64,000 nt of DNA from an uncultured bacterium (GTDB lineage Bacteria; Cyanobacteriota; Vampirovibrionia; Gastranaerophilales; Gastranaerophilaceae). The notes below the pieces were generated by a model. It saw nothing but the letters and a program-made list of their open reading frames with translations. It did not search any database and was not told the DNA's origin. Location of the stretch: the NCBI GenBank assembly GCA_902777855.1, contig CACYVN010000008.1, forward strand, positions 62,001 to 126,000. Direction: 5' to 3'. Below are positions 8,394-16,866 of the stretch, one piece after another; within the stretch, counting starts at the first letter, position 1; each line of letters opens with the position of its first letter. The position numbers and the translations under genes were made by a program.

Positions 8394-8484
8394 ATTAAGA
8401 TTTTGCTTATTAATGTTGTTTGTTATAGAATATGTTGGTAAGTATAAAATTTACCTTAAGGGATATAAAAAGGGATTATTTAAT

Positions 8485-9348
8485 ATGACAGTTCAAGATT
8501 GGTTTGAAAAGCGTAAGGAAGCACAGATTCAGCGCCGTGCCTTAGAAGCCCGTGTTGAAATTGAAGCGAACCCCGATTTGTGGACAAAATGCGTTCATTG
8601 CGGTGCGCAATTGCTTAAAAAAGATATAGAAGATAATATGATGGTTTGCCCTGCGTGTGATTATCATTTCAGAGTCAGTGCAAGAGCAAGAATTGAACAA
8701 CTCTTTGATGAGGGTACGTTTGAAGAAATGTTCGGGAATATCAAACCGACCGACCCATTGGATTTTGTTGATACCGAAAGTTATAAAGACCGTATAGCAA
8801 AAGCACAGGAGAAGACAGGTTTAAATGATGCTGTTATAACGGGTGTTGGGAATATCGACGGACACAGAGTCGCATGTGCGGTCATGGATTTTGATTTTAT
8901 GGGCGGTTCAATGGGTAGTGTTGTAGGTGAAAAAGTTACACGCATAATTGAAAAAGCAATTGAATTAAAACTTCCTGTTATTGCGGTAACATCTTCAGGT
9001 GGTGCGCGAATGCAGGAAAGTGCGTTGAGCCTTATGCAGATGGCAAAAACTTCCTGCGCATGTGCAAGACTTGATGATGCCGGTTTGTTATATATCAATG
9101 TAATAACTGACCCCACATTTGGCGGTGTAACGGCAAGTTTCGGAACGTTAGGTGATATCATTATCGCTGAGCAGGGCGCAAGAGTAGGATTTGCAGGGCG
9201 CAGAGTTATTGAACAAACCATAAGACAAAAACTTCCCGCAGATTTCCAAACTGCAGAATATCTTATGAAATACGGACAGGTGGATGTCGTATCTTCAAGA
9301 AAGAATTTGAAAAGTGTGTTAGCAAATATTTTGTCTATGCACGAATAA
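8485..9348 (+). CDS. accD: Acetyl-CoA carboxylase carboxyltransferase subunit beta
   Basis: With AccA it transfers carboxyl from carboxybiotin to acetyl-CoA, giving malonyl-CoA for fatty acids. The 287-residue protein has the N-terminal zinc ribbon (Cys 36, 39, 55, 58) and the crotonase-fold core with 'TSSGGARMQESALSLMQMAKTS' and 'DPTFGGVTASFGTLGDIIIAE'. The ATG at 8485 is preferred: AGGG lies upstream, and the protein starts with the family's MTVQDWF. The 45 extra codons open further upstream read through the inverted repeat. First gene of accD-accA-prmA-kdsB. Confidence 0.95.
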   Translation: MTVQDWFEKRKEAQIQRRALEARVEIEANPDLWTKCVHCGAQLLKKDIEDNMMVCPACDYHFRVSARARIEQLFDEGTFEEMFGNIKPTDPLDFVDTESYKDRIAKAQEKTGLNDAVITGVGNIDGHRVACAVMDFDFMGGSMGSVVGEKVTRIIEKAIELKLPVIAVTSSGGARMQESALSLMQMAKTSCACARLDDAGLLYINVITDPTFGGVTASFGTLGDIIIAEQGARVGFAGRRVIEQTIRQKLPADFQTAEYLMKYGQVDVVSSRKNLKSVLANILSMHE

Positions 9349-9364
9349 AGGAGCCAATTTATAA

Positions 9365-10318
9365 ATGAGCACATCGTTAGATTTTGAAAAACCTATAATA
9401 GAAATTCAAAAGAAAATAGAAGAACTTAAAGAAATGAGTGCAGACTCAGGTAAGGATTTAAATAAAGTGATTGAAACATTAGAAAGAGAAGCGGAAGATT
9501 TCAAAAAGGAATTATATGAAAATCTTAATCCAGCTCAAAAAATGCAGATAGCACGCCATCAGGAAAGACCAAAGTTTCTTGATTATGTAAAACTTATGAC
9601 AACGGATTTTGTCGAATTTCATGGTGACAGAGTCGGAACGGATGACAGAGCAATTGTCGGCGGACTTGCCAAAATTGACGGTCGCCCGGTTATGATTATC
9701 GGGACAATGAAAGGCAAATCGACAAAAGAAAACCTTGAATATAATTTCGGTATGCCTCAGCCTGAGGGGTATCGCAAGGCTTTAAGACTTTTCTATCATG
9801 CAAATAAATTTAATATTCCGATAGTAACTATTATTGATACTCCCGGAGCATACCCCGGAATTAGTGCAGAAAAGCATGCACAGGGGGCTGCTATTGCATA
9901 TAACTTAAAAGAAATGCAGAAATTAAAGGTCCCTGTTATTGCAATCATTTCAGGTGAGGGTTGTTCAGGCGGGGCTTTAGGTCTTGCTGTTGCAAACAAA
10001 GTTTATTTACTTGAGCACGCATATTATACGGTTATTTCACCTGAAGGATGTGCTTCAATTTTGTGGCGTGATGCAAACAAAAACCTTGAAGCTGCAACAG
10101 CACTAAAAATTACTGCTCCTGATTTAATGAAATTCGGTATCATTGACGGAATGGTAAAAGAGCCGACAGGCGGAGCGCATACTGATTACGAAGAAACAGC
10201 AAATAATTTGAAAGAAACAATTTTAAATGCACTAAGTGAACTTGACGGAATGTCAGGTGAAGAACTTCGCAACCAGCGATATGACAAATACCGTGCTATG
10301 GGTGCATTTATTGAATAG
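9365..10318 (+). CDS. accA: Acetyl-CoA carboxylase carboxyltransferase subunit alpha
   Basis: Partner of AccD. The 317 residues match the usual length, with the N-terminal helical region 'LDFEKPIIEIQKKIEEL' and the core motifs 'FGMPQPEGYRKALRLF', 'TIIDTPGAYPGISAEKHAQG' and 'GEGCSGGALGLAVANKVYLLE', plus 'SPEGCASILW'. AAGGAG stands 10 bases before the ATG and the gap to accD is 16 bases, so both subunits are made together. Confidence 0.96.
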   Translation: MSTSLDFEKPIIEIQKKIEELKEMSADSGKDLNKVIETLEREAEDFKKELYENLNPAQKMQIARHQERPKFLDYVKLMTTDFVEFHGDRVGTDDRAIVGGLAKIDGRPVMIIGTMKGKSTKENLEYNFGMPQPEGYRKALRLFYHANKFNIPIVTIIDTPGAYPGISAEKHAQGAAIAYNLKEMQKLKVPVIAIISGEGCSGGALGLAVANKVYLLEHAYYTVISPEGCASILWRDANKNLEAATALKITAPDLMKFGIIDGMVKEPTGGAHTDYEETANNLKETILNALSELDGMSGEELRNQRYDKYRAMGAFIE

Positions 10319-10325
10319 TTGTGAA

Positions 10326-11237
10326 ATGGATAACAGTTATTACGAATTGCAATTAAAAATTAATCCTGCAATGGAAGATTTGATTAGCGAAATCTTCTTT
10401 GAAAACTTTGTATGTGAAGGTGTAATTTTAGCGGAAGAAACTTATAAAGACCTTGAAATGATATATACAACCGAAGGTACTTTGAGAGTGTTTTTGAAAA
10501 ATAATCAGGATTATGAGGATATGCTCTATGACGTTGAAAACGTCTTAGATTTATACAGGCAAGAGTTTAAGAGTCGCGGGTTAACTGATTTTGAACTTGG
10601 CTCGTGGGAGTTTACGCTTGAAGAAAAGCAAACGCAGGATTGGTCACAAAAGTGGAAAGAAAAATGGGATGTGACACATGTGACTGACAAGATTGCCGTT
10701 GTACCCGATTGGATTGAATATCAGCCAAAGGAAAACGAAATCGTTATAAAACTTGAACCGGGGTGTGCATTTGGAACGGGAACTCATCAAACGACGCAAC
10801 TTTGTATGAAAGCATTAGAAAAATATATGAAAAATGGTGACAGAGTTGCCGATATAGGAATGGGTTCGGGCATTTTATCAATACTTGCAAAAAAACTCGG
10901 GGCATCTTATGTTTATGGTTGCGATACAGACGAAACAGTTATTGAGGTTGCAAAAGAAAATGCGATAAAAAATGGTGAAAAATGTGAATTTGAACTTGGC
11001 AGTGCGGATAAAATAAATGATAAATTTGATTTTGTATGTGCAAATATTTTGCACTTTGTACTTGCAGAGATAATGAGTGATTTAAAAAATATCATGAAAG
11101 ACGGGGCATATCTTTCATTGAGCGGAATTTTAGATGAGAAAAAACAGATGGTTCTTGATGCCATAGAACGTGAGGATCTCAAAATTGTTGAGGAAATCCA
11201 TCAGGACCAGTGGACATCGTTTGTAGTAACAAAGTGA
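10326..11237 (+). CDS. prmA: Ribosomal protein L11 methyltransferase
   Basis: Trimethylates ribosomal protein L11 with S-adenosylmethionine. The 303-residue protein has the PrmA N-terminal substrate-binding half and the Rossmann half with GCAFGTGTHQTT, the SAM loop VADIGMGSGIL (Asp about 176) and the catalytic-region ANIL in place of NPPY. Usual DVGTGSG is DIGMGSG. The start is uncertain: ATG 10326 lacks a good ribosome site and may depend on coupling to accA, whose stop is 8 bases before; a TTG at 10311 is the alternative. Confidence 0.88.
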   Translation: MDNSYYELQLKINPAMEDLISEIFFENFVCEGVILAEETYKDLEMIYTTEGTLRVFLKNNQDYEDMLYDVENVLDLYRQEFKSRGLTDFELGSWEFTLEEKQTQDWSQKWKEKWDVTHVTDKIAVVPDWIEYQPKENEIVIKLEPGCAFGTGTHQTTQLCMKALEKYMKNGDRVADIGMGSGILSILAKKLGASYVYGCDTDETVIEVAKENAIKNGEKCEFELGSADKINDKFDFVCANILHFVLAEIMSDLKNIMKDGAYLSLSGILDEKKQMVLDAIEREDLKIVEEIHQDQWTSFVVTK

Positions 11238-11244
11238 GGTAAAC

Positions 11245-11991
11245 ATGGGAAAAAGTTCAATAATTATACCGGCAAGATATGGTTCAAGCCGTCTTGAGGG
11301 GAAACCGTTATTAAAAGTTTTGGATAAGCCGGTTATACAATGGGTTTATGAAAAAGCGCAGCAGTCAAAATTGGCTGATATAGTTATTGTTGCAACAGAC
11401 GATGAAAGAATTTATGACTGCGTAAAAGATTTTGGGGGGAATGTTGAAATGACTTCCACAGAGCATAAATCAGGCTCCGACAGAATTATGGAGGTTGTTT
11501 CAAGACACCCCGAAATAGATTATATTTGTAATTTGCAGGGGGATGAACCGCTCATTAAGCCGGAAAGTATTGATGCGGTAATCAGAAACGTTATAGAAGA
11601 TGACAGGGCTGATATTTCTACTTTGATAAGAGAAATTGGTGCAGATGAAGTCGATAACCCGAATCTTGTCAAGTGTGTAACTGATAAAAACGGTTTTGCT
11701 CTGTATTTTTCACGCTCAAAAATTCCTTATGAACGCAATAGCGGAATTGCAAAATTCTACGGGCATCTCGGTATATATGGTTACAAAAGACATGCTCTTG
11801 AAATGATGACTTTTCAATCCCAAACTATGCTTGAAAAAACTGAAAGTCTTGAGCAGTTAAGAGCGCTTGAAAACGGTATGAAAATTAAAACTTCCGTAGT
11901 GGATTTTGTTCCTGTTGGTATAGACACAAAAGAAGATTTGGAAAAATTTAGACAAATAGTAAGCGAAAAGCTTAGTAAAATCAACGATTAA
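11245..11991 (+). CDS. kdsB: 3-deoxy-manno-octulosonate cytidylyltransferase
   Basis: Activates Kdo with CTP to CMP-Kdo for the lipid A inner core, so the cell very likely makes LPS. The 248-residue protein has the nucleotide motif IIPARYGSSRLEGKPL, VATDDERI, NLQGDEPLI and 'YGHLGIYGYKRHALE'. GAGGT precedes the ATG, and it begins 7 bases after prmA, closing the operon. Confidence 0.95.
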   Translation: MGKSSIIIPARYGSSRLEGKPLLKVLDKPVIQWVYEKAQQSKLADIVIVATDDERIYDCVKDFGGNVEMTSTEHKSGSDRIMEVVSRHPEIDYICNLQGDEPLIKPESIDAVIRNVIEDDRADISTLIREIGADEVDNPNLVKCVTDKNGFALYFSRSKIPYERNSGIAKFYGHLGIYGYKRHALEMMTFQSQTMLEKTESLEQLRALENGMKIKTSVVDFVPVGIDTKEDLEKFRQIVSEKLSKIND

Positions 11992-12051
11992 ACCTATGTT
12001 ATCCGCAGGTATTATTCCTAAAAAAAATACATTTACCCTCTTGCAATTTTT

Positions 12052-12068
12052 TGTTACTTAGTGTAACA
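12052..12068. promoter_or_regulatory. Inverted repeat TGTTAC-N5-GTAACA upstream of rpaB
   Basis: A 6-base perfect dyad about 95 bases before the response-regulator start. The TTAC/GTAA half-sites resemble TTACA half-sites of RpaB boxes, but they are inverted rather than direct, so autoregulation is only a possibility. The rest of the 170-base gap is A/T-rich with a TATAAT at about 12125-12130. Confidence 0.3.
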
Positions 12069-12160
12069 TACTGTTATAAAAGTATAGAAAAAGAAACAAA
12101 TTGTAATATTAATTTATATTTTTATATAATAGGTAGCATTTTAAAAATAAGGAAGTCACT

Positions 12161-12913
12161 ATGTCAGAAAATGTTGAAATGCCTAATAATGAGGGCGATA
12201 ATCGTCAGAGAATTTTGTTGGCTGATGATGAGTCAAGTATCAGAAGAATCTTGGAAACCAGATTAAAGATGGCGGGATATGATGTTTACACCGCACAGGA
12301 TGGCGAAGAAGCAGTAGCTTCATTTAATAAAAACAATCCGGATTTGGTAGTTTTGGATGTTATGATGCCAAAGATGGACGGATACGGAGTTACAAGAGAA
12401 ATCAGAAGAACTTCTGATGTTCCTATCATTATCTTAACGGCTTTGGGTGATGTATCGGAAAGAATTACCGGTTTGGAACTTGGTGCAGATGATTATGTAA
12501 TTAAACCGTTCAGCCCGAAAGAACTTGAAGCAAGAGTAAAGGCAGTTCTCCGCAGGACAAATAACAGAGAAATGACCACTTCATCAGGCAAAGTGACAAA
12601 GAATGTAATAACAACAGGTAATATCAAAATTGATACGGCTCGTCGTCAGGTTTATCGCAAAAATGACAGAATCAGATTGACAGGCATGGAATTTAGCTTA
12701 CTTGAATTATTGGTTAATAATTCAGGTCAGGCATTTTCAAGAAATGAAATCTTGCAACATGTTTGGGCTTATCCGCCGGATCACAGAATTGATACAAGAG
12801 TTGTTGATGTTCATATTTCAAGACTTCGTTCAAAACTCGAAACAGATCCTGCTAATCCTGAGTTAATTTTGACTGCTCGTGGCATTGGGTATATGTTTCA
12901 GAGGATAAATTAG
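12161..12913 (+). CDS. rpaB: OmpR-family response regulator, RpaB/Ycf27 type
   Basis: A DNA-binding two-component regulator of 250 residues. Residues 17-135 form the receiver with acidic pair Asp22/Asp23, phosphoacceptor Asp66 in VVLDVMMPKMDG, Thr in ILTALG and Lys in VIKPFSPKEL. Residues about 150-250 form the winged helix ('RRQVYRKNDRIRLTGMEFSL', 'DTRVVDVHISRLRSKLE', 'ILTARGIGYMFQ'). The 'LGADDYVIKPFSPKELEARV' region and overall sequence are those of cyanobacterial RpaB. AAGGAAG precedes the ATG. A cognate kinase is not adjacent. Confidence 0.9.
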   Translation: MSENVEMPNNEGDNRQRILLADDESSIRRILETRLKMAGYDVYTAQDGEEAVASFNKNNPDLVVLDVMMPKMDGYGVTREIRRTSDVPIIILTALGDVSERITGLELGADDYVIKPFSPKELEARVKAVLRRTNNREMTTSSGKVTKNVITTGNIKIDTARRQVYRKNDRIRLTGMEFSLLELLVNNSGQAFSRNEILQHVWAYPPDHRIDTRVVDVHISRLRSKLETDPANPELILTARGIGYMFQRIN

Positions 12914-12942
12914 ATTAAAAGGGATAAATTATATATGATTGA

Positions 12943-12972
12943 AAAGAACCGTCAAAAGCGGTTCTTTTTTTA
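12943..12972 (+). terminator. Intrinsic terminator of rpaB
   Basis: Stem AGAACCG/CGGTTCT with loop TCAAAAG, followed by seven T residues. Confidence 0.85.
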
Positions 12973-13055
12973 TACTTTTTCCTTTTGTAAGATGGTGCCC
13001 GCAGTGAGTGTGAGTGAACACTTGATTTTGAATATTTATTTGATATTATTGAATT

Positions 13056-13169
13056 ACAAATATGGCGGGTGTCGTCAAGCGATAGTTTTTCATAATGAGC
13101 TTGCGAGTTATAGAAAAACATCGTCCCGAGTGAAACGAGGGATCTAAAAACTTAATATAAAACAAATAT
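13056..13169 (+). repeat. Copy of the tRNA-His 5' end followed by a palindromic insert
   Basis: Bases 13056-13079 are identical to 13162-13185, that is, the flank plus the first 16 bases of tRNA-His. The copy then breaks off into a palindrome GTTTTTC...GAAAAAC and a TCCC/GGGA hairpin before the intact tRNA gene. It is a truncated tRNA copy, not a functional gene. Confidence 0.75.
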
Positions 13170-13246
13170 GGCGGGTGTCGTCAAGTGGTTAAGACCACGG
13201 ATTGTGGTTCCGTTATGCGTGGGTTCGAATCCCACCACCCGCCCCA
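13170..13246 (+). tRNA. tRNA-His (GTG), CCA encoded
   Basis: A complete cloverleaf with the extra G-1 typical of tRNA-His: 5' G + GCGGGTG pairs with CACCCGC + C73, and CCA follows. The anticodon loop TTGTGGT gives GTG, and the T-arm is GTGGG-TTCGAAT-CCCAC. Confidence 0.96.
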
Positions 13247-13462
13247 CTAAAGAGCAGATAACTTTTGTTATCTGCTTTTTAGTTTTGAGATGTCGTGGAG
13301 TATTGAAGAACCCTACCAAGCGTAGATTGGTCTGGGTTCGAGCGCAAGCCGAGCAAAGGCTGAAGCCGTCGGCGAAATCGTCAAGCGGTCGGCTAGACAA
13401 ATGAGCCGACGCGGAAGCCGTCTAATGCGAGGCGCAGCAAGACAATCCCACCATCCGCCCCA
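13247..13462 (+). repeat. tRNA-His-associated structured repeat ending in a copied tRNA 3' end
   Basis: After tRNA-His and its terminator, the segment has GAACCC...GGGTTC with inner stem CCAA/TTGG, then GTCGGC/GCCGAC-type hairpins. It ends in GCGAGGCGCAGCAAGAC followed by a 19-base copy of the tRNA-His 3' end with one mismatch (13444-13462 against 13228-13246). An internal CGTCAAGCGG also resembles the tRNA D-arm. The architecture parallels the element after tRNA-Lys. No protein gene is supported. Confidence 0.7.
13252..13283 (+). terminator. Terminator of tRNA-His
   Basis: Stem AGCAGATAAC/GTTATCTGCT with a short T loop, followed by five T residues. Confidence 0.85.
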
Positions 13463-13463
13463 T

Positions 13464-13497
13464 AAAAAAGACCTTGATTTTAACAAGGTCTTTTTTA
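13464..13497 (+). terminator. Hairpin terminator after the tRNA-like repeat
   Basis: Stem AAAAGACCTTG/CAAGGTCTTTT with loop ATTTTAA and a T run. It implies that the repeat following tRNA-His was or is transcribed. Confidence 0.8.
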
Positions 13498-13626
13498 TTA
13501 TTACCTTTTTTCAGGACATTTGCTCGGAAGGAGTAAATATTTTAGGTTTGTAAAATCGCTAAGTCCAGTTTCGGTAGCAAAAATGTCCGCTATATCGCAT
13601 TTTTTGTCCCAATAATTGCACTTAAA

Positions 13627-13682
13627 AGTAGGGTTGACTTTAGTCCAACCAGAATATATCGGTAGACTGAAGTCTACCCTAC
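13627..13682. repeat. Double-palindrome repeat, unit 1
   Basis: AGTAGGGTTGACTTTAGTCC-AACC is a palindrome (GGTTGACT/AGTCCAACC); it is followed by GGTAGACTGAAGTCTACC and CTAC. A second unit with the same order lies at 13744-13798. The stretch 13498-13810 contains no supported gene. Confidence 0.75.
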
Positions 13683-13743
13683 GATCTTTTTTACTCATTT
13701 TTTGCACTATTCTTGCACACTTTTGCACAAATTTGCACTCATA

Positions 13744-13798
13744 AGTAGGGTTGACTTTAGTCAACCCAAATGTAGCGGTAGACTGAAGTCTACCCTAC
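13744..13798. repeat. Double-palindrome repeat, unit 2
   Basis: It has the same two palindromes as unit 1 (GGTTGACTTTAGTCAACC and GGTAGACTGAAGTCTACC) with few changes, and TTGCACT-type sequence precedes both units, showing tandem duplication of about 117 bases. Confidence 0.75.
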
Positions 13799-13810
13799 TG
13801 GCTCGCTTAT

Positions 13811-13834
13811 AAGACTTCTTCGGAAGTCTTTTTT
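13811..13834 (+). terminator. Terminator-like hairpin with TTCG tetraloop
   Basis: AAGACTTC-TTCG-GAAGTCTT followed by T residues. No plus-strand gene precedes it except the repeats. Confidence 0.65.
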
Positions 13835-13877
13835 GTGGGAATACAAACCGTAATTTTGCAAAATAAATTCGGCAGTA

Positions 13878-14459
13878 TTATTTTATTTTTTTTATCAATT
13901 TTGCGGGATTTCCTGCTACTACTATATTAGCAGGTACATCTTTTGTAACAACACTTCCTGCTCCAATTATAGAATTTTCTCCTATGATTACACCCGGAAG
14001 AATAGTACAACCTGCTCCAATCCATACATTTTTTCCTATTTTAACGGGTTTGGGAATGGCATTAATTCTCGTTTCAGGATTTATTTCGTGGTTTACTGTA
14101 ACAATGGTAACATTTGGACCTATCATTGTTTTGTCACCTATTTCTATCCCACCGTTATCCTGAAAACGACAACAAGAATTTATAAATACATTTTTACCGA
14201 TTTTTGTGTTTTTCCCGAATTCTGTATGAAAAGGTGGTATTATAAAACAACTTTCATCAATTTTACTTGCTGTTAATTTGGAAAAAAGTTCCCTGACTTT
14301 TTCCGTTGGATTATATTTTGTATTCAACTCCATTGTGATTTTTAATGCTTCTTGCGCATATTCCCCGAAAGAGAACAACAGGTCAGAACCATACTCTATC
14401 AGTGTCCCGGCTTTCATTAACTCTCTGATTTTTTCTACACTCAATATTTTATTTGACAT
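13878..14459 (-). CDS. Maltose/galactoside-type sugar O-acetyltransferase
   Basis: A 193-residue left-handed beta-helix acetyltransferase using acetyl-CoA. An N-terminal helical segment (residues 1-60) is followed by hexapeptide repeats with '[20 protein letters not shown]' (His about 126 as catalytic base), '[20 protein letters not shown]' and '[20 protein letters not shown]'. The usual N-terminal MAT domain is recognisable, but the acceptor sugar is not certain. GGGAG precedes the ATG. Monocistronic. Confidence 0.85.
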   Translation of the reverse strand: MSNKILSVEKIRELMKAGTLIEYGSDLLFSFGEYAQEALKITMELNTKYNPTEKVRELFSKLTASKIDESCFIIPPFHTEFGKNTKIGKNVFINSCCRFQDNGGIEIGDKTMIGPNVTIVTVNHEINPETRINAIPKPVKIGKNVWIGAGCTILPGVIIGENSIIGAGSVVTKDVPANIVVAGNPAKLIKKIK

Positions 14460-14643
14460 AAATATACTCCCCTATATTGCTTGATTATATTATAAATAAA
14501 ATTTAATATACTAAAACCGTATTATCAAAAATATATTTATACACTTAATAGCATAATATGGTTATTTATAATTCTATTTATAATTTCCATTTTAGTATCT
14601 TATTTGTATAAAAAGATTCAGGAAAAATTATTTAGTTCTTGGT

Positions 14644-15489
14644 TTAGAGATTAATGTATTTTTTTATTTCCTCAAGTTTTTTAATACAATCAGAAGCTCC
14701 CAAATTATAGATAGCTTGCAGTTTATTTGTATCTTTTTCTACCCTTTTCATTTTAATTAGTTTAGACGGACGCAGGACAAGAATTTTATTTTCTGCTTCA
14801 TATTTTTCTATCAGATCCATTGTTTCGTTATATTCTTTGTAATAATTCTTTGTTGTTTTAATTAAATTGGGGAACTTTCCATAAAAAAGCTTATAAGGAA
14901 GATGTGATTTTTTCTTTCGGTATCCGAGTGGTCTTGTTAATATAACAATAATTTTTTCACAATTTGTTTCAAGCACCTTTTTAAAAGGCACCGCATCACT
15001 CATTGCCCCGTCCAAATATAAATTCCCGCTTATTTCAACCGGTTTTGATACAAATGGCATCGAACCTGAAGCTCTGAAGTATTCCATATCTTTTTGGGCA
15101 TCATCAATTTTTATATATTCAGGTTTACCTGTTTGCATGTTAGTTACAACGGCATAAAAATCAACAGCATTTTTTTTGTATGTTTCAAAATCAAGTTTAT
15201 CCAGTTCATAGACAAGTTTATTAAAACAAAAATCTCTGTTCATTACATTTCCGGTGGTAATGAGTGAATATAACCCCATATAATTTTTTTCGTGAGCATA
15301 TTTTAAGTTGTATCTGAGAGCTCGCCCAATTTGGCGGGATTTGTAATTCAGACCGAACAAGGCTCCTGCTGATACTCCATATACGACATCAGCATTTATA
15401 TTATTTTGCATAAAAACATCAAGTACGCCTGCACTATACAAGCCTCTCATGGCTCCGCCTTCTAATATTAATGCTGTTTTATACGTCAT
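14644..15489 (-). CDS. Patatin-like phospholipase/esterase
   Basis: A 281-residue lipid acyl hydrolase. The oxyanion loop is EGGAMRGLYSAG, the nucleophile elbow GVSAG (Ser about 41) and the Asp of the dyad is in LDGAMSDAVP (about residue 155). The family is bacterial YjjU/patatin type, so a cytoplasmic or membrane-facing phospholipase is likely. GAGG stands before the ATG. No signal peptide. The 184-base gap towards 14460 holds only A/T-rich sequence. Confidence 0.87.
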   Translation of the reverse strand: MTYKTALILEGGAMRGLYSAGVLDVFMQNNINADVVYGVSAGALFGLNYKSRQIGRALRYNLKYAHEKNYMGLYSLITTGNVMNRDFCFNKLVYELDKLDFETYKKNAVDFYAVVTNMQTGKPEYIKIDDAQKDMEYFRASGSMPFVSKPVEISGNLYLDGAMSDAVPFKKVLETNCEKIIVILTRPLGYRKKKSHLPYKLFYGKFPNLIKTTKNYYKEYNETMDLIEKYEAENKILVLRPSKLIKMKRVEKDTNKLQAIYNLGASDCIKKLEEIKKYINL

Positions 15490-15554
15490 AATAATTTTAT
15501 CCTCTATTACTTATTTTATAATAAAAAATGCCGATTTTAAATTATAATTCCATC

Positions 15555-15582
15555 TTGACATTGAATTTTGCAATAGTATCAT
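15555..15582 (+). promoter_or_regulatory. Sigma-70 type promoter TTGACA-N16-TATCAT
   Basis: TTGACA at 15555-15560 and TATCAT at 15577-15582, 55 bases before the TRL-like gene. Confidence 0.6.
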
Positions 15583-15636
15583 GAAGTCGTAATTTAGTTG
15601 TTTATATTTATATATGGAATTAAGAAAGGGGTTATT

Positions 15637-15939
15637 ATGAAAAAATTACTGGTTACTTTGGCTGTATTAATTTTTGGTGCAACTTGTGCAAATGCTGAAT
15701 TTTTAGGCGGATTTATTTATAACGGAATGACCACTCCCGGCGGGGGTTATACAACTGCGGCTGCTACAAAACAAGGTACAGCAACTTGTAAAAATGTTCT
15801 TTTTATTGTTTCAGTTGGCGATTGTAGTGTAAGAACGGCAATGAAAAATGGCGGAATCCGCACATTGGCAGGTTATGATGTGAAAAGAGAAAATATTATA
15901 GGCTTCCAGACGATTACAGTAAAGGCTTGGGGCAACTAA
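15637..15939 (+). CDS. TRL-like family exported protein
   Basis: A 100-residue protein with a signal peptide (MKKLLVTLAVLIFGATCANA) and a core 'GFIYNGMTTPGGGYTTAAATKQGTATCKNVLFIVSVGDCSVRTAMKNGGIRTLAGYDV' type pattern, typical of the TRL (tRNA-associated locus) family: GxxY...P, then KxGxAxCKN, GDxSVxxAxxxGGI. The function of TRL proteins is unknown; they are small envelope proteins. AAAGGGG precedes the ATG, and the extra upstream codons are ignored for that reason. A sigma-70 promoter and a terminator make it a single-gene unit. Confidence 0.75.
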   Translation: MKKLLVTLAVLIFGATCANAEFLGGFIYNGMTTPGGGYTTAAATKQGTATCKNVLFIVSVGDCSVRTAMKNGGIRTLAGYDVKRENIIGFQTITVKAWGN

Positions 15940-15958
15940 GGTTTAATATCTATTAACG

Positions 15959-15989
15959 AAAAAGGTGCATAAATTATGCACCTTTTTTG
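15959..15989. terminator. Bidirectional intrinsic terminator
   Basis: Stem AAAAGGTGCAT/ATGCACCTTTT around AAATT with T run, between convergent TRL and SDR genes. Confidence 0.88.
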
Positions 15990-15998
15990 TGTGTATTA

Positions 15999-16772
15999 TT
16001 ATATTCTCTGTTGCCATAACCAAAGTTTCATTATAATTTTTTCAGGCAGAATTTTTGATAAAATATGGCAGATATTTACATATAGCCCGAAAATAGAAAT
16101 ATCTTTCCCTTTATATGCATCATGCAGTGCCTTTTTGGCGATTACATCAGGAGCTGTGGTAAACCAAAAATGCCGCAGAGATTTTTTTGAATTTATTTGT
16201 GCTCTGTCAAAGAATGGGGTTTGAATCCATCCGGGGCAAACCGCAGTAACAGTTATTCCTTTTTCTTTTAATTCTATATTGAGAGCCTGAGAATAGTTTT
16301 TGACAAATGCTTTTGTTGCGGCATAAATGTTCATATAAGGCACCGGCTGAAATCCTGCCTGAGATGCAATATTTATAATATGCGAACCTTTAGACATCAA
16401 TGGTATACAAATAAGTCCTATGGCAACAACGGCATTGACATTAACATCTGTCATATCAAGCGATTCATCCAAATCTATCTCATCATAAGAACAGAATTTT
16501 GCATATCCTGCGTTGTTTATAAGAATTTTAATGTTTGCATTTTGGTTTTTTAGATAATCCCCAAATTCTTTTATGCTTTCTCTGTTTGAAAGGTTAATAG
16601 CGTAAGGTTTAATCTTATTTCCAAAATCAACCGCAAGTGAGTTTAATTTTTCTTCATTTCTTCCGAGTGCGTAAATTTCGTCAAGTTCGGAGTTATTAAA
16701 CAGAAGTTTTACAAATTCTTTGCCTAATCCTCCGCCTGCACCGGTTATTATTGCTATATTCTTTTTATTCAT
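15999..16772 (-). CDS. Short-chain dehydrogenase/reductase
   Basis: A 257-residue Rossmann-fold NAD(P)H oxidoreductase. It has the cofactor loop TGAGGGLG (residues 10-17), LINNAG, the catalytic Ser in NIASQAG, and YAATK as the Tyr-x3-Lys pair, then VCPGWIQTPF. The C-terminal 35 residues are hydrophobic and amphipathic, as in membrane-associated SDRs of the DltE/YqjQ type. Substrate unknown. Confidence 0.88.
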   Translation of the reverse strand: MNKKNIAIITGAGGGLGKEFVKLLFNNSELDEIYALGRNEEKLNSLAVDFGNKIKPYAINLSNRESIKEFGDYLKNQNANIKILINNAGYAKFCSYDEIDLDESLDMTDVNVNAVVAIGLICIPLMSKGSHIINIASQAGFQPVPYMNIYAATKAFVKNYSQALNIELKEKGITVTAVCPGWIQTPFFDRAQINSKKSLRHFWFTTAPDVIAKKALHDAYKGKDISIFGLYVNICHILSKILPEKIIMKLWLWQQRI

Positions 16773-16866
16773 ACAATTATTATATTACAAATATTTTAAC
16801 AGTTTTAATATTAACCTAACTTGTGATAGCATTATAGAGTATATTTTATTTAGGGATTAAGAGAGC

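Noticed and set aside
8350-8484. Forty-five extra codons upstream of accD
   Set aside because: They translate the inverted repeat (NKYYVRNIL mirrors the TPR side), lack a ribosome site, and the family start MTVQDWF is at 8485.
13501-13764. 87-codon frame on the minus strand with repeated KVNPT(Y/F)
   Set aside because: The peptide repeats come from the tandem palindromes; no coding evidence.
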